Assembly: GCF_900116015.1 (NCBI RefSeq)
Contig: NZ_FOYH01000001.1
Span: 496,001 to 560,000, forward strand
Origin: Enterobacter sp. kpr-6
GTDB taxonomy: Bacteria > Pseudomonadota > Gammaproteobacteria > Enterobacterales > Enterobacteriaceae
Reading direction: 5' to 3'
DNA length: 64,000 nucleotides
A program made the translations under genes and the position numbers. Below, in pieces: positions 18,670-29,760 of this stretch (its first letter is position 1; the number at the start of each line of letters is the position of its first letter). The notes below the pieces were generated by a model that was given only the letters and a program-made list of their open reading frames with translations, was not told the DNA's origin and did not search any database.

Positions 18670-21600
18670 TGATTGATCGCGGTAAATTTCGCTCACTCAC
18701 GCTGATTAACTGGAACGGCTTTTTTGCCCGCACCTTTGACCTCGACGAGCTGGTGACCACGCTCTCCGGCGGTAACGGTGCCGGTAAATCCACCACCATG
18801 GCGGCGTTCGTCACGGCGCTGATCCCGGATCTGACGCTGCTGCATTTCCGTAACACCACCGAAGCGGGCGCGACCAGCGGTTCGCGCGACAAAGGGCTGC
18901 ACGGCAAACTGAAAGCGGGCGTCTGCTATTCAGTGCTGGATGTGATGAACTCACGTCACCAGCGCGTAGTGGTCGGCGTGCGCCTGCAACAGGTTGCCGG
19001 GCGCGATCGGAAAGTCGATATCAAACCTTTTGCTATTCAGGGCCTGCCGACGTCCATCCAGCCGACGCAGTTGTTAACTGAAACCCTGAACGACCGCCAG
19101 GCGCGCGTGGTATCGCTGAACGAGCTAAAAGAGAAGCTCGACGAGATGGAAGGGGTGCAGTTCAAGCAGTTTAACTCCATCACCGATTACCACTCGCTGA
19201 TGTTCGATTTAGGCATTGTCGCCCGCCGTCTTCGCTCGGCATCGGACCGCAGCAAGTTCTACCGCCTGATTGAGGCCTCGCTGTACGGCGGGATCTCCAG
19301 CGCCATCACCCGCTCACTGCGCGACTATTTGCTGCCGGAAAACAGCGGCGTGCGTAAAGCCTTCCAGGATATGGAAGCGGCGCTGCGCGAAAACCGTCTG
19401 ACGCTGGAGGCCATTCGCGTCACCCAGTCGGACAGGGATCTCTTTAAGCACCTGATTTCAGAGGCCACCAACTACGTGGCGTCTGACTATATGCGTCATG
19501 CCAACGAGCGCCGCATTCATCTCGATCAGGCGCTGACACTGCGCCGCGAGCTGTTTACCTCCCGCCAGCAACTGTCGGCGGAGCAGTATAAGCACGTCGA
19601 TATGGCGCGCGAACTGTCGGAGCACGCCGGAGCGGAAGGGGATCTGGAAGCGGATTACCAGGCGGCCAGCGATCACCTGAACCTGGTGCAAACCGCGCTG
19701 CGTCAGCAGGAAAAAATCGAGCGCTATGAAGCGGATCTCGACGAGCTGCAAATCCGTCTCGAAGAACAGAACGAAGTGGTGGCAGAAGCCGCCGACATGC
19801 AGGAAGAGAACGAAGCCCGCGCCGAAGCCGCCGAACTGGAAGTGGATGAGCTGAAAAGCCAGCTTGCCAACTATCAGCAGGCGCTGGACGTGCAGCAGAC
19901 CCGCGCCATTCAGTACAGCCAGGCGTTGCAGGCGTTACAGCGCGCCCGCGAGCTGTGCCATCTGCCGGATCTGACGGCGGAAAGCGCCGACGAATGGCTG
20001 GAAACCTTCCAGGCCAAAGAGCAGGAAGCGACTGAAAAACTGCTGATGCTCGATCAGAAAATGAGCGTCGCGCAGACCGCGCACAGCCAGTTTGAACAGG
20101 CGTATCAACTGGTGGCGGCCATCAACGGCCCGCTGGCACGTGACGAGGCCTGGAGCGTGGCGCGTGAATTGCTGCGCGACGGCGTTAACCAGCGCCATCT
20201 GGCGGAACAGGTCCAGCCGCTGCGTATGCGTCTGAACGAGCTGGAACAGCGTCTGCGCGAGCAGCAGGATGCCGAACGCCTGCTGGCCGATTTCTGCAAA
20301 CGCCACGGCAAAAACGTTGAGGCCGACGAGCTGGAAGCGCTGCATCACCAGCTTGAAGCGCAAATCGCCGCGCTGTCGGACACCGTTTCCAGTGCCGGGG
20401 AACAGCGCATGGCGCTGCGTCAGGAACTGGAGCAGTTGCAGTCGCGCATTCAGCTATTAATGAAGCGCGCTCCGGTGTGGCTGGCGGCGCAGAACAGTCT
20501 TTCGCAACTGTGCGATCAGACGGGCGAAGCATTCGAAACCAGCCAGGACGTGACCGAGTACCTGCAACAGTTGCTGGAGCGCGAGCGCGAAGCCATTGTT
20601 GAACGCGATGAAGTTGGTGCGCGCAAGCGGGCGGTCGATGATGAAATTGAACGTTTAAGCCAGCCGGGTGGCTCGGAAGATCCGCGTCTGAATACGCTGG
20701 CGGAACGTTTTGGTGGCGTGCTGCTGTCAGAAATTTATGACGATGTAAGCCTCGAAGACGCGCCTTATTATTCTGCGCTGTACGGCCCGTCGCGCCACGC
20801 GATTGTGGTGCCGGATCTGTCGCTGATCACCGAACAACTGGAAGGGCTGGACGACTGCCCGGAAGATCTCTATCTCATTGAGGGCGATCCGCAGTCGTTT
20901 GATGACAGCGTGTTTGGCGTCGACGAACTGGAAAAAGCGGTGATCGTCAAAGTCGCCGACCGCCAGTGGCGTTACTCGCGCTTCCCGGCGTTGCCGCTGT
21001 TTGGCCGTGCCGCGCGTGAAAGCCGTATCGAAAGCCTGCATGCCGAGCGCGAAACGCTGTCCGAACGCTTTGCCACGCTCTCGTTTGACGTGCAGAAAAC
21101 CCAGCGTCTGCACCAGGCGTTCAGCCGCTTTATCGGCAGCCATATTGGTGTGGCGTTTGAAGACGATCCGGAAGCGGAGATCCGCAAACTCAACAGTCGT
21201 CGCGGTGAGCTTGAGCGCAGTCTGAACACCCATGAAAACGACAATCAGCAAAGCCGCGCGCAGTTCGAGCAGGCGAAAGAGGGTGTCAGCATCCTCAACC
21301 GTCTGTTGCCGCGCGTCAGCCTGCTGGCCGATGAAACATTAGCTGACCGGGCTGATGAAATTCGTGAGCGTCTGGACGAAGCCCAGGAAGCGGCACGGTT
21401 TATTCAGCAGTTTGGCAATCAACTGGCGAAACTGGAACCGGTGGTCAGCGTGCTGCAAAGCGACCCGGAACAGTACGAGCAGTTAAAAGAAGATTACGCG
21501 TATTCGCAGCAGGTGCAGCGCGATGCACGTCAGCAGGCGTTTGCGCTGATCGAAGTGGTCCAGCGCCGCGCGCACTTCAGCTACAGCGATTCGGCGGATA

Positions 21601-23123
21601 TGCTCACCGGCAACAGCGATCTCAACGAGAAGCTGCGCCAGCGCCTGGAGCAGGCGGAAGGTGAACGTACCCGCGCCCGTGAAGCGATGCGCAGCCACGC
21701 GGCACAACTGAGCCAGTACAGCCAGGTGCAGGCGTCGCTGAAAAGCTCGTATGACACCAAAAAAGAGCTGCTTAACGATCTGCACAAAGAGTTGCAGGAC
21801 ATCGGTGTGCGTGCCGACAGCGGCGCGGAAGAGCGGGCGCGGATTCGTCGTGACGAACTCCATGCCCAGCTTTCCGGTAACCGCTCGCGCCGTAATCAGC
21901 TTGAAAAAGCCCTTACGCTGTGTGAATCGGAGATGACGAACCTGACGCGCCGACTCAAACATCTGGAACGCGATTACTTCGCCATGCGTGAGCAGGTGGT
22001 GACGTCGAAAGCAGGCTGGTGCGCGGTGATGCGCATGGTGAAAGACAATGGCGTGGAGCGCCGTCTGCACCGTCGCGAGCTGGCGTATCTCTCCGCCGAT
22101 GAATTGCGTTCGATGTCGGATAAGGCGCTCGGCGCGCTGCGTCTGGCGGTGGCGGATAACGAACACCTGCGCGATGTGCTGCGCATGTCGGAAGATCCGA
22201 AGCGGCCTGAGCGTAAAATTCAGTTCTTCGTGGCGGTTTACCAGCATCTGCGCGAACGTATTCGCCAGGACATTATCCGCACTGACGACCCGGTCGAAGC
22301 CATCGAGCAGATGGAAATTGAACTGAGTCGCCTGACTGAAGAACTGACTTCCCGCGAGAAGACGCTGGCGATCAGCTCCCGCAGCGCGGCGAACATCATC
22401 CGCAAAACGATCCAGCGCGAACAGAACCGTATCCGTCAGCTCAACCAGGGCCTGCAGAGCGTTTCCTTCGGCCAGGTGAACAGCGTGCGGCTGAATGTGA
22501 ACGTGCGGGAAACCCACGCCACGCTGCTGAACGTGCTCTCTGAACAGCACGAGCAGCATCAGGATCTGTTTAACAGCAACCGCCTGACCTTCTCGGAGGC
22601 GCTGGCGAAACTTTATCAGCGTCTGAATCCGCACATCGATATGGGGCAGCGCACGCCGCAAACCATCGGTGAGGAACTGCTGGACTACCGCAACTATCTG
22701 GAGATGGAAGTGGAAGTTAATCGTGGTTCCGACGGCTGGCTGCGCGCGGAATCTGGCGCGCTGTCGACCGGGGAAGCGATCGGTACCGGGATGTCGATTC
22801 TGGTGATGGTGGTGCAGAGCTGGGAAGATGAAGCCCGACGCCTGCGCGGTAAAGACATTTCGCCGTGCCGTCTGCTGTTCCTCGATGAAGCGGCGCGTCT
22901 GGATGCCCGCTCTATCGCCACGCTGTTTGAGTTGTGCGAGCGCCTTGAAATGCAGCTGATCATCGCGGCACCGGAAAACATCAGCCCGGAAAAAGGCACC
23001 ACCTATAAACTGGTGCGTAAGGTGTTTAACAATCAGGAACATGTGCATGTGGTGGGGCTGCGCGGATTTGCGCCTCAGTTGCCGGAACCGTTGCCCGGTG
23101 AAACACAGGCCACCGCGTCCTGA
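18669..23123 (+). CDS. mukB: chromosome partition protein MukB (SMC-like ATPase)
   Basis: SMC-like motor subunit of the MukBEF condensin. The 1484-residue protein (E. coli 1486) has an N-terminal head with Walker [10 protein letters not shown] at residues 34-42, long coiled coils rich in E, Q, R and L, a central hinge at about 645-800, a second coiled coil and a C-terminal head with the signature S-G-A-L-S-T-G-E-A and Walker [11 protein letters not shown]. It partners topoisomerase IV through the hinge and is displaced from Ter by MatP, which is also encoded in this window. Confidence 0.98.
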   Translation: MIDRGKFRSLTLINWNGFFARTFDLDELVTTLSGGNGAGKSTTMAAFVTALIPDLTLLHFRNTTEAGATSGSRDKGLHGKLKAGVCYSVLDVMNSRHQRVVVGVRLQQVAGRDRKVDIKPFAIQGLPTSIQPTQLLTETLNDRQARVVSLNELKEKLDEMEGVQFKQFNSITDYHSLMFDLGIVARRLRSASDRSKFYRLIEASLYGGISSAITRSLRDYLLPENSGVRKAFQDMEAALRENRLTLEAIRVTQSDRDLFKHLISEATNYVASDYMRHANERRIHLDQALTLRRELFTSRQQLSAEQYKHVDMARELSEHAGAEGDLEADYQAASDHLNLVQTALRQQEKIERYEADLDELQIRLEEQNEVVAEAADMQEENEARAEAAELEVDELKSQLANYQQALDVQQTRAIQYSQALQALQRARELCHLPDLTAESADEWLETFQAKEQEATEKLLMLDQKMSVAQTAHSQFEQAYQLVAAINGPLARDEAWSVARELLRDGVNQRHLAEQVQPLRMRLNELEQRLREQQDAERLLADFCKRHGKNVEADELEALHHQLEAQIAALSDTVSSAGEQRMALRQELEQLQSRIQLLMKRAPVWLAAQNSLSQLCDQTGEAFETSQDVTEYLQQLLEREREAIVERDEVGARKRAVDDEIERLSQPGGSEDPRLNTLAERFGGVLLSEIYDDVSLEDAPYYSALYGPSRHAIVVPDLSLITEQLEGLDDCPEDLYLIEGDPQSFDDSVFGVDELEKAVIVKVADRQWRYSRFPALPLFGRAARESRIESLHAERETLSERFATLSFDVQKTQRLHQAFSRFIGSHIGVAFEDDPEAEIRKLNSRRGELERSLNTHENDNQQSRAQFEQAKEGVSILNRLLPRVSLLADETLADRADEIRERLDEAQEAARFIQQFGNQLAKLEPVVSVLQSDPEQYEQLKEDYAYSQQVQRDARQQAFALIEVVQRRAHFSYSDSADMLTGNSDLNEKLRQRLEQAEGERTRAREAMRSHAAQLSQYSQVQASLKSSYDTKKELLNDLHKELQDIGVRADSGAEERARIRRDELHAQLSGNRSRRNQLEKALTLCESEMTNLTRRLKHLERDYFAMREQVVTSKAGWCAVMRMVKDNGVERRLHRRELAYLSADELRSMSDKALGALRLAVADNEHLRDVLRMSEDPKRPERKIQFFVAVYQHLRERIRQDIIRTDDPVEAIEQMEIELSRLTEELTSREKTLAISSRSAANIIRKTIQREQNRIRQLNQGLQSVSFGQVNSVRLNVNVRETHATLLNVLSEQHEQHQDLFNSNRLTFSEALAKLYQRLNPHIDMGQRTPQTIGEELLDYRNYLEMEVEVNRGSDGWLRAESGALSTGEAIGTGMSILVMVVQSWEDEARRLRGKDISPCRLLFLDEAARLDARSIATLFELCERLEMQLIIAAPENISPEKGTTYKLVRKVFNNQEHVHVVGLRGFAPQLPEPLPGETQATAS

Positions 23124-23136
23124 CAAACGCTGAATA

Positions 23137-23166
23137 AAAAGGGTGGCATTTTTGCCACCCTTTTCT
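23137..23166 (+). terminator. rho-independent terminator after mukB
   Basis: Twelve-bp stem AAAAGGGTGGCA and TGCCACCCTTTT around a TTTT loop (23137-23164), followed by CTTTTT. Strong terminator for the cmoM-mukFEB operon. Confidence 0.93.
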
Positions 23167-23307
23167 TTTTCATAAAAATCGCCATAAGCCATTCCGCTTC
23201 TTTAAAGTTCTTTACATTTGGATGGGCAAATGTTTTTTAGTCTTTATATACTGATTAAACGTAACGCGTTAATTGATGCGTTAAAGATAAAAAGCAGGGG
23301 GCAAGGG

Positions 23308-25170
23308 ATGATGCTAAAGAAAAGAAATGGTCGCAGAATGTCCGCACTCAGTTTGTGCCTGGCATTCGCGTTTGCTCCGCTGTTTAACGCCCTGGCCGAT
23401 GAGCCTGAAGTGGTGCCTTCTGACAGTTCGGCAACGACGGGCGCGCAGCCGACGACGCTGTCGCAGCCGCTTGCACAGTCGCATGCGACGGCGGTAATGG
23501 CCGGGCTGGAAACGCTGCCTGACGGTGCGCTTGCCAGCAGCCGCAGCACGCTGACGGCAGAATTGCCTGCCGGTTATACACCTGTCTATATGAATCAGCT
23601 CGTTGCCCTGTATGCCGCCCGTGAGCAAAAGCCGATGTGGGACGATCGTGAAGCGGTGAAAGCCTTCCAGCAGCAACTGGCTGAAGTGGCGATTGCTGGC
23701 TTCCAGCCGCAGTTTACCGCCTGGGTTGAATTACTGACCGATCCGGCAGTGACCGGTATGGCGCGTGACGTGGTGCTGTCGGACGCAATGATGGGGTATC
23801 TGCAATTTGTTGCCGGTATCCCGGTCAAAGGCAATACCTGGCTCTACAGCAGCAAACCTTACGCCATGGCGACGCCCCCGCTTTCAGTCACTAACCAGTG
23901 GCAGCTGGCGCTGGATAACAATACGTTGCCGGCATTCATTGCCCGCCTGACGCCGCAGCATGACCAGTATGCCCTGATGCACAGTTCGCTGTTAAAGCTG
24001 GTGGCAGATACCCAACCCTGGCCGCAGTTAACCGGTACGGCGACGCTGCGCCCTGGCCAGTGGAGTAATGACGTGGCGGCGCTGCGGGAAATCCTTCAGC
24101 GTACCGGGATGCTGGACGACGGCCCTGACATTGCGCTACCGGGCGATGACGCATCGGATGGCGTGGTGGTGAGCCCGTCGGCGGTGAGCGTGACCGATAC
24201 TGCGGCTAACGAACCCACGCCCGTTCAGCGCGCGAAGAAAGCAAAGCCGGTGACCGCCGTGCGCAGCGCCTACAACAAAGAACTGGTCGAAGGGGTGAAG
24301 CGCTTTCAGGCCTGGCAGGGGCTGGGTGCAGATGGAGTAATTGGGCAATCCACGCGCGAGGCGCTGAACGTCTCCTCCGCACAGCGCGCGGGCGTACTGG
24401 CACTCAACATTCAGCGTTTGCGCCTGCTGCCGGGGAAAGTTTCAACCGGCATTATGGTGAATATTCCGGCCTATTCGCTGGTCTATTACCAGCAGGGTAA
24501 TCAGGTGCTGGCTTCCCGCGTCATTGTCGGGCGACCGGATCGTAAAACGCCGATGATGAGCAGCGCGCTCAATAACGTGGTGGTGAACCCGCCGTGGAAC
24601 GTGCCGCCGACGCTGGCACGCAAAGATATTCTGCCAAAGGTATGGAACGATCCGGGCTATCTGGAACGCCACGGTTATACCGTGCTGCGTGGCTGGAACA
24701 GTAAAGAAGCGATCGATCCGTGGAATGTCGACTGGGGCACCATTACGCCATCCAATCTGCCGTTCCGCTTCCAGCAGGCACCGGGGGCGACCAACTCGCT
24801 GGGGCGCTATAAATTCAATATGCCGAGTTCCGATGCTATCTATCTGCACGATACGCCGAACCATAATCTGTTCCAGAAAGATGCGCGCGCGTTGAGTTCC
24901 GGCTGTGTCAGGGTTAACAAAGCCTCTGAACTGGCCAATATGCTGCTGTCAGATGCCGGGTGGAACGATACGCGGATTTCCGACGCGTTACGCCAGGGCG
25001 ATACCCGTTACGTGAATATTCGCCATAACATTCCGGTGAATCTCTATTACCTCACCGCCTTCGTCGGTGCAGACGGGCGTATGCAGTATCGTACAGATAT
25101 TTACAATTACGATCTCACCGCGCGATCGGGCGCACAAATCCTCACAAAAGCTGAACAATTAATCAGGTAA
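23308..25170 (+). CDS. ldtD: L,D-transpeptidase LdtD
   Basis: Periplasmic enzyme that makes 3-3 (mDAP-mDAP) cross-links in peptidoglycan, important under envelope stress and beta-lactam challenge. The 620-residue protein has a signal peptide ending about A-D-E-P, a large N-terminal domain, a peptidoglycan-binding domain ([17 protein letters not shown]) and a C-terminal YkuD domain with H-D-T-P and the catalytic Cys at residue 533 in S-S-G-C-V-R-V. Start chosen at ATG 23308 after a purine-rich AGGGGGCAAGGG; the frame is open to 23218 but without a signal sequence there. A neighbouring ATG at 23311 is an equal alternative. Formerly ycbB. Confidence 0.95.
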   Translation: MMLKKRNGRRMSALSLCLAFAFAPLFNALADEPEVVPSDSSATTGAQPTTLSQPLAQSHATAVMAGLETLPDGALASSRSTLTAELPAGYTPVYMNQLVALYAAREQKPMWDDREAVKAFQQQLAEVAIAGFQPQFTAWVELLTDPAVTGMARDVVLSDAMMGYLQFVAGIPVKGNTWLYSSKPYAMATPPLSVTNQWQLALDNNTLPAFIARLTPQHDQYALMHSSLLKLVADTQPWPQLTGTATLRPGQWSNDVAALREILQRTGMLDDGPDIALPGDDASDGVVVSPSAVSVTDTAANEPTPVQRAKKAKPVTAVRSAYNKELVEGVKRFQAWQGLGADGVIGQSTREALNVSSAQRAGVLALNIQRLRLLPGKVSTGIMVNIPAYSLVYYQQGNQVLASRVIVGRPDRKTPMMSSALNNVVVNPPWNVPPTLARKDILPKVWNDPGYLERHGYTVLRGWNSKEAIDPWNVDWGTITPSNLPFRFQQAPGATNSLGRYKFNMPSSDAIYLHDTPNHNLFQKDARALSSGCVRVNKASELANMLLSDAGWNDTRISDALRQGDTRYVNIRHNIPVNLYYLTAFVGADGRMQYRTDIYNYDLTARSGAQILTKAEQLIR

Positions 25171-25210
25171 ATGAAGCAGTTCGGAATTGTCCGATGTCGT
25201 AGTACCGGGC

Positions 25211-25245
25211 AGAAACAGGTCTTAGAAGCATAAGCGCCTGTTTCT
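25211..25245 (+). repeat. inverted repeat between ldtD and ycbK
   Basis: Exact 9-bp arms AGAAACAGG (25211-25219) and CCTGTTTCT (25237-25245) with a 17-nt loop; no T-run follows. Could attenuate transcription between ldtD and ycbK or mark the 3' end of the ldtD message. The rest of the 25171-25351 gap shows nothing else I recognise. Confidence 0.5.
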
Positions 25246-25351
25246 GTCGGGGGGAGGCCACCTTGACGCAGGCAGCATTGCCCGGTAAGGTGCCTTTCGT
25301 GCGCCAGAAGTGCATAAATTACGCAACTTTTTACCTGTAGACCTGATTATC

Positions 25352-25903
25352 ATGGATAAATTTGACGCTAATCGCCGCAAACTGCTGGCGTTAGGTGGCG
25401 TTGCCCTTGGGGCGGCTGTCATCTTACCTACGCCTGCACTTGCGACACTCTCCACCCCACGCCCACGTATTTTGACGCTCAATAACCTGCATACCGGTGA
25501 GACGATCAAAGCACAGTTTTTTGATGGACGGGGCTATATTCAGGATGAATTAGCAAAGCTTAACCATTTCTTCCGCGATTACCGCGCGAATAAGGTTAAA
25601 TCCATCGATCCTAAACTGTTCGATCAGCTGTTTCGTTTGCAGGGGCTTCTCGGCACGCGCAAACCGGTACAGCTAATCTCTGGCTATCGTTCCCTCGATA
25701 CCAACAATGAGCTTCGCGCTCACAGCCGCGGTGTGGCGAAGAAAAGCTACCACACCAAAGGTCAGGCAATGGATTTCCACATTGAAGGGATTTCCTTAAG
25801 CAATATTCGCAAAGCCGCGTTATCTCTGCGCTCGGGTGGTGTAGGATATTACCCAAGTAGCAACTTTGTGCATATTGATACCGGGCCGGTTCGGCACTGG
25901 TAA
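25352..25903 (+). CDS. ycbK: Tat-exported M15-like (DUF882) protein YcbK
   Basis: A 183-residue protein with a twin-arginine signal peptide (N-R-R-K-L-L-A-L-G-G then a hydrophobic stretch ending A-L-A). The mature part is a peptidase M15-like/DUF882 domain with the zinc-binding pattern S-x-x-R-G-V-A-K-K-S-x-H-x-x-G-Q-A-x-D-F-H and a terminal F-V-H-I-D. In E. coli it is also known as MepK, which cleaves 3-3 cross-links; its position just after the 3-3 transpeptidase gene ldtD makes functional pairing likely. ATG 25352 gives the family start; the frame is open from 25310. No clear Shine-Dalgarno is visible. Confidence 0.92.
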   Translation: MDKFDANRRKLLALGGVALGAAVILPTPALATLSTPRPRILTLNNLHTGETIKAQFFDGRGYIQDELAKLNHFFRDYRANKVKSIDPKLFDQLFRLQGLLGTRKPVQLISGYRSLDTNNELRAHSRGVAKKSYHTKGQAMDFHIEGISLSNIRKAALSLRSGGVGYYPSSNFVHIDTGPVRHW

Positions 25904-25924
25904 GCCTAACTACACAGGAGCTGT

Positions 25925-26572
25925 ATGAACTATCGTATTATTCCGGTTACCGCCTTCTCTCAGAACTGTTCTTTAATCTGGTGCGAAGAAACACGGCAGG
26001 CAGCGGTTGTCGATCCTGGCGGTGATGCAGAGAAAATCAAACAGGAAGTGGACAGCCTCGGCGTAACACTGACGCAGATTTTACTCACCCATGGTCATCT
26101 TGATCATGTGGGTGCCGCCGCAGAACTGGCGCAGCATTATGGTGTGCCGGTGATTGGCCCGGAAAAAGAAGATGAGTTCTGGCTTCAGGGTTTACCCGCC
26201 CAGAGCCGTATGTTTGGTCTGGACGAGTGCCAGCCGTTAACGCCCGATCGCTGGCTGAGCGAAGGGGAGAGCGTTAACGTGGGGAATGTTCGTCTGGATG
26301 TACTGCACTGTCCTGGTCATACGCCGGGCCATATCGTCTTTTTTGACAACGCCTCACGTCAGCTGGTCTCAGGGGATGTGATTTTTAAAGGCGGCGTCGG
26401 ACGCAGTGATTTTCCGCGCGGCGATCACGGTCAACTGATCGATTCGATTAAGCGCAAACTGCTGCCGTTAGGTGATGACGTGACATTTATTCCCGGTCAC
26501 GGGCCGATGTCTACGCTCGGTAATGAGCGTCTGCACAATCCCTTCCTGCAGGACGAAATGCCGGTGTGGTAA
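25925..26572 (+). CDS. gloC: hydroxyacylglutathione hydrolase GloC (glyoxalase II type 2)
   Basis: Metallo-beta-lactamase-fold hydrolase that splits S-lactoylglutathione to D-lactate, the last step of methylglyoxal detoxification (methylglyoxal synthase is also encoded at 61.6 kb). The 215-residue protein has the metal motif T-H-G-H-L-D-H at residues 55-61, G-H-T-P-G-H and the later S-G-D-V-I-F and P-G-H-G-P. AGGAG lies 5 nt before the ATG. The last codons lie in a 15-bp tandem duplication. Formerly ycbL. Confidence 0.95.
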   Translation: MNYRIIPVTAFSQNCSLIWCEETRQAAVVDPGGDAEKIKQEVDSLGVTLTQILLTHGHLDHVGAAAELAQHYGVPVIGPEKEDEFWLQGLPAQSRMFGLDECQPLTPDRWLSEGESVNVGNVRLDVLHCPGHTPGHIVFFDNASRQLVSGDVIFKGGVGRSDFPRGDHGQLIDSIKRKLLPLGDDVTFIPGHGPMSTLGNERLHNPFLQDEMPVW

Positions 26573-26592
26573 TGAAAGGTGTGGTAATGAAA
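26563..26592 (+). repeat. exact 15-bp tandem duplication across the gloC stop
   Basis: GGTGTGGTAATGAAA occurs twice head to tail (26563-26577 and 26578-26592). The first copy contains the last sense codons and the TAA stop of gloC; the second runs into the terminator. It looks like a recent slippage duplication. Confidence 0.95.
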
Positions 26593-26618
26593 AAAGGTCG
26601 CTTAAGCGACCTTTTTTA
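26590..26618. terminator. bidirectional terminator between gloC and aspC
   Basis: Near-perfect palindrome: AAAAAAGGTCGC, loop TTAA, GCGACCTTTTTT. A-run on one side and T-run on the other serve the two convergent genes. Confidence 0.93.
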
Positions 26619-26652
26619 TTTGTGCACGAGCCTGCAACAGTGTTGTTGTGAC

Positions 26653-27843
26653 TTATAGCACCGCGACAATCGCTTCACATAACGGCGACATGTTATCCGG
26701 CGTCATCCCGGCGACGTTAACGCGACCGGATGCTACCGCATACACACCGAACTCTTCGCGTAGGCGCAACACCTGCTCTTTGGTCAGTCCGCTGAATGAG
26801 AACATGCCGTTTTGCTTGATGATAAAGCTGAAATCACCTTTCGCGCCTTTCTCTGCCAGCGTGTTCACAAACAGTAAGCGCATGCGCTGGATACGCTGAC
26901 GCATATCGGTTAACTCCTGTTCCCAGAGCGTGCGCAGTGCTTCGTTGCTGAGAATGGTTGCCACCACAGAAGCACCGTGTGCCGGTGGGTTAGAGTAGTT
27001 TGCGCGGATGGTCGATTTCATCTGGCTAAAGGCGCGGTCAACGGTTTCAGCATCGGCTGAGACCAGCGTACAGGCACCGACGCGCTCGTTATAAAGACCG
27101 AAGTTTTTCGAGTAGGAGCTGGCAACAATCAGTTCCTGATGCAGAGCGGCAAAGGCGCGCAGGCCTTCAGCATCTTCTTCCAGACCACGGGCAAAGCCCT
27201 GATAGGCGAAGTCGAACAGTGGCAGCCAGCCTTTCTGTACTGACAGTCCGGCGAGCGTCTGCCACTGCTCAAGAGTCGGGTCGATCCCGGTTGGGTTATG
27301 GCAGCAGCCATGGAACAGCACCACGTCACCGGCCTGAGCGTCGTTCAGGCTTGCCAGCAGACCATCAAAATCCAGCGTGTGATTAGCCGCGTCATAATAC
27401 GCGTACTCACACACTTCAAGACCTGCGGAGTTAAACACGCTCTTGTGGTTCGGCCAGCTCGGATTGCTCACCCAGACGCGTTTCACGTCGGTGTTTTTCG
27501 CGAGGAAATCCGCCGCCACGCGCAGTGCGCCGGTGCCGCCAGGCGTTTGCGCCGTGCGGGCGCGTTTGTCGTTGATAATGGCGCTGCCTTTACCAAACAG
27601 CAGTTCCTGGGTGCAACGGCCAAATTCTGGAATACCGTCAATGCCGAGGTAATTTTTAGTCGTTTCATTTTCCAGCAGATACTGCTCAGCTTTTTTTACG
27701 CTGGTCAGCACAGGGGTCTTGCCGGTTTCATCTTTATAAACGCCGATGCCCAGATTGATTTTAGTCGGGCGTTCATCGGCACGAAACAGATCGGCCAGGC
27801 CCAGAATAGGGTCGGCAGGGGCAGCGGTAATTTTCTCAAACAT
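26653..27843 (-). CDS. aspC: aspartate aminotransferase
   Basis: PLP enzyme that interconverts aspartate/oxaloacetate and glutamate/2-oxoglutarate, and also aromatic amino acids, in the cytoplasm. The 396-residue product equals E. coli AspC in length; the Schiff-base Lys is in [14 protein letters not shown], with substrate-binding N-P-T-G and R-x-N-V-A-G near the C terminus. The ATG at 27843 (M-F-E-K-I-T) is chosen; an in-frame codon 8 residues upstream does not fit the family. Lies just downstream of ompF on the same strand but separated by a strong terminator. Confidence 0.97.
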   Translation of the reverse strand: MFEKITAAPADPILGLADLFRADERPTKINLGIGVYKDETGKTPVLTSVKKAEQYLLENETTKNYLGIDGIPEFGRCTQELLFGKGSAIINDKRARTAQTPGGTGALRVAADFLAKNTDVKRVWVSNPSWPNHKSVFNSAGLEVCEYAYYDAANHTLDFDGLLASLNDAQAGDVVLFHGCCHNPTGIDPTLEQWQTLAGLSVQKGWLPLFDFAYQGFARGLEEDAEGLRAFAALHQELIVASSYSKNFGLYNERVGACTLVSADAETVDRAFSQMKSTIRANYSNPPAHGASVVATILSNEALRTLWEQELTDMRQRIQRMRLLFVNTLAEKGAKGDFSFIIKQNGMFSFSGLTKEQVLRLREEFGVYAVASGRVNVAGMTPDNMSPLCEAIVAVL

Positions 27844-27973
27844 GACGAGGTTCCATTGTGGTGACAAAAGGGAAATCCGCTATCAGGTTAACGGCAGAAC
27901 AGGCAAATGCCAACCGTTTGCGAGAAAAAGAAATAAGAAGAGTTCTGAAATTAGCAGCATGAATGACAGGCAT

Positions 27974-28000
27974 AAAAAAACAGGGCCGAAGCCCTGTTTA
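27974..28000 (-). terminator. rho-independent terminator of ompF
   Basis: On the reverse strand AAACAGGGC (complement of 27991-27999), tetraloop TTCG, GCCCTGTTT then a run of T (complement of 27974-27980). Very stable UUCG-type terminator about 30 nt after the porin stop. Confidence 0.95.
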
Positions 28001-28028
28001 ATAAGCATATAACGAGGTTTTACCGAGA

Positions 28029-29162
28029 TTAGAACTGGTAAGTCACACCCAGAGTAACCTGGTCTGCTGTGCCAACCCAGCTGGTCGCTGCGTCTTCGTC
28101 ATCCAGCAGGTTGATACGGTAGTCGCCGTATACGTTGAAGTTTTTGTTGAAGTAGTAGTAAGTACCAACAGTCACGTATTTAGCCAGGTCGCGATCGTAC
28201 TGAGCGGTGCTGCCAGCGTCTTGCAGGTCTTTGCCTTTAGACTGAACGTAAGACACGGACGGACGCAGACCGAAATCGAACTGGTACTGAGCAATCACTT
28301 CGAAGTTCTGAGTTTTGTTAGCAACGTTGTAAGCAACCAGGTCGCCGTCATCGTTGGTAGTGATGGTGTTAGAACCGGTGCTGGTGCCAACGATGCTCAT
28401 GTTGCGGGTTTCAGCATACACAGCGGCCAGGTAGATGTTGTTTGCGTCATATTTCGCACCAACAGCCCACGCGTCAGCGCGATCGCCTTTACCATCTTCT
28501 TTCTGCTCAACAGTACGGTTAGCCGTGCTGTAAGAACCGATTACAGCGAAGCCTTCGCCGAATTCATAACCCAGGGAAGTACCGAAGCCGTCACCATTTG
28601 ACTGACGCAGGTCACCACGGTCGTTTTTACCCTGGTACTGCAGGCCCAGGCTCAGACCGTCAACTGCACCGAAGAAATCGCTGGTGCGGTAGGTCAGGAG
28701 ACCAGTAGAACGGCTGGTCATGAAGTTGTCGGTGTAACCGCCGCCCCAGGTTTCGCCAGAGAAGGACGGAGCCATATCGGTGTAGGATTCTACGTCGTAT
28801 ACGATGCCGTAGTTACGACCGTAGTCCAGAGAGCCAGCGTCAGCAACTTTGATACCTGCGAAAGCCAGACGAGTTACGTTGTCCTGGTTGCCTTCAGCGT
28901 TGCCCGCTTTAGTACGGTATTCCCACTGGCCGTAACCGGTAACTTGATCGTTAACCTGAGTTTCGCCTTTGAAGCCGATCTGGCCGTAAGAGGAATCTTT
29001 GTTGGAGGTGTTGTCACCAGAGGTCACAAAGCCGTGCTCGCCAACAACTTTACCGTACAGGTCCAGCTTGTTGCCGTCTTTGTTGTAAACTTCCGCGGCG
29101 TTAGCAGCACCTGCTACCAGCAGTGCAGGGATAACCACTGCCAGAATATTGCGCTTCATCAT
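28029..29162 (-). CDS. ompF: general porin at the ompF locus (OmpF/OmpK35 type)
   Basis: Trimeric outer-membrane diffusion porin of 377 residues, longer than E. coli OmpF (362). It has a 22-residue signal peptide ending A-N-A, then [10 protein letters not shown], 16 expected beta strands and the C-terminal aromatic Q-F for BAM recognition. Position between aspC and asnS and the ompF-like leader identify the locus. The constriction loop reads [11 protein letters not shown] rather than P-E-F-G-G-D of E. coli, resembling Enterobacter OmpF-type porins as I remember them; an insertion rich in S, T, N and D near the middle ([10 protein letters not shown]) is a likely surface loop. Expression should follow OmpR and MicF, given the conserved upstream region. 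Confidence 0.92.
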   Translation of the reverse strand: MMKRNILAVVIPALLVAGAANAAEVYNKDGNKLDLYGKVVGEHGFVTSGDNTSNKDSSYGQIGFKGETQVNDQVTGYGQWEYRTKAGNAEGNQDNVTRLAFAGIKVADAGSLDYGRNYGIVYDVESYTDMAPSFSGETWGGGYTDNFMTSRSTGLLTYRTSDFFGAVDGLSLGLQYQGKNDRGDLRQSNGDGFGTSLGYEFGEGFAVIGSYSTANRTVEQKEDGKGDRADAWAVGAKYDANNIYLAAVYAETRNMSIVGTSTGSNTITTNDDGDLVAYNVANKTQNFEVIAQYQFDFGLRPSVSYVQSKGKDLQDAGSTAQYDRDLAKYVTVGTYYYFNKNFNVYGDYRINLLDDEDAATSWVGTADQVTLGVTYQF

Positions 29163-29272
29163 TATTTATTACCCTCATTAGGTTTTTATGAACACCTGCC
29201 ACTGCTCGCAATAAATTCCGTCAATAATTATTTACGGAACTATTGATGAGAGTTTGGTGTCTCTCTGTGTCT
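29163..29272 (-). promoter_or_regulatory. ompF 5' leader with MicF target region
   Basis: About 110 nt between the inferred start of transcription and the porin ATG, closely like the E. coli ompF leader as remembered: CTCATCAATAGTTCCGTAAA, then GAGGGTAATAAATAATGATG over the ribosome-binding site and start. The latter is the MicF small-RNA pairing site in E. coli. GAGGGT is the Shine-Dalgarno. Confidence 0.75.
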
Positions 29273-29279
29273 GAGAGGC

Positions 29280-29285
29280 ATCTTT
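29280..29285 (-). promoter_or_regulatory. ompF promoter -10 hexamer
   Basis: AAAGAT on the reverse strand within GAATGGAAAGATGCC, the same -10 region as E. coli ompF, at the expected distance (~110 nt) from the start codon. The -35 is weak, as expected for an OmpR-dependent promoter. Confidence 0.75.
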
Positions 29286-29311
29286 CCATTCATGTAATCG
29301 TTTCGCTAGCC

Positions 29312-29374
29312 CCAAAGTGCTACAAATGTCTTAAAGCAGTAACAAAAAGAAATTATGTGTAACTAAATGTGTAA
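29312..29374 (-). promoter_or_regulatory. OmpR-binding region upstream of ompF
   Basis: Reverse strand carries TTACACATTTAGTTACACAT (29355-29374) followed by a T-rich stretch and GTAGCACTTTG, matching the layout of the F1-F2-F3 OmpR sites of E. coli ompF at about -100 to -40. Individual boxes are inferred, not measured. Confidence 0.65.
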
Positions 29375-29720
29375 TTTGAGGAACTTTGTGAACCACCTCA
29401 AATTTCCGGACTGCCTGCCTGGAAAAACAGCGCTTCCATTCCTATATATATGAATTGCTTATATTTAATGTTGATAACGGCATTTCTTATTTAGGAATCA
29501 TTCTTATCTCACTTTTTCTTATAGTTGGGTTTAGCCATCCAGAATGCCGGGTATAATTATCCAAATGTGCTAATGCTTAAGACAAAACTTATCCGCAATA
29601 AACGTATGGGATAAATTTTGTACACATTTGTTTCAGGGAAATGACAATTATAAAGAAGCGAAGGAAAGGGAGTGCAGTCTAATTATGCTGAGGTTTTGTT
29701 AACAAAAGTTGACATTACGG
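29375..29720. other. A+T-rich gene-free region between ompF and asnS
   Basis: About 350 bp without a supported gene. It lies upstream of the ompF promoter and downstream of asnS. In E. coli the equivalent stretch carries a distal OmpR site and IHF sites; A/T-rich tracts are abundant here, but I cannot place specific boxes with confidence. Confidence 0.5.
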
Positions 29721-29725
29721 ATAAT

Positions 29726-29760
29726 AAAAAGGGCCAGTTTGCACTGACCCTTTCTGTTTT
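29726..29760 (-). terminator. rho-independent terminator of asnS
   Basis: On the reverse strand AAAGGGTCAGT, loop GCAA, ACTGGCCCTTT (arms 29743-29753 and 29728-29738, one mismatch) followed by TTATTAT. It lies directly after the asnS stop. Confidence 0.85.

Noticed and set aside
21483-23192. Long reverse-strand open frame (about 569 codons) opposite mukB
   Set aside because: Mirror of a G+C-rich, codon-biased gene; no motif, no ribosome-binding site, and the forward frame is certain MukB.
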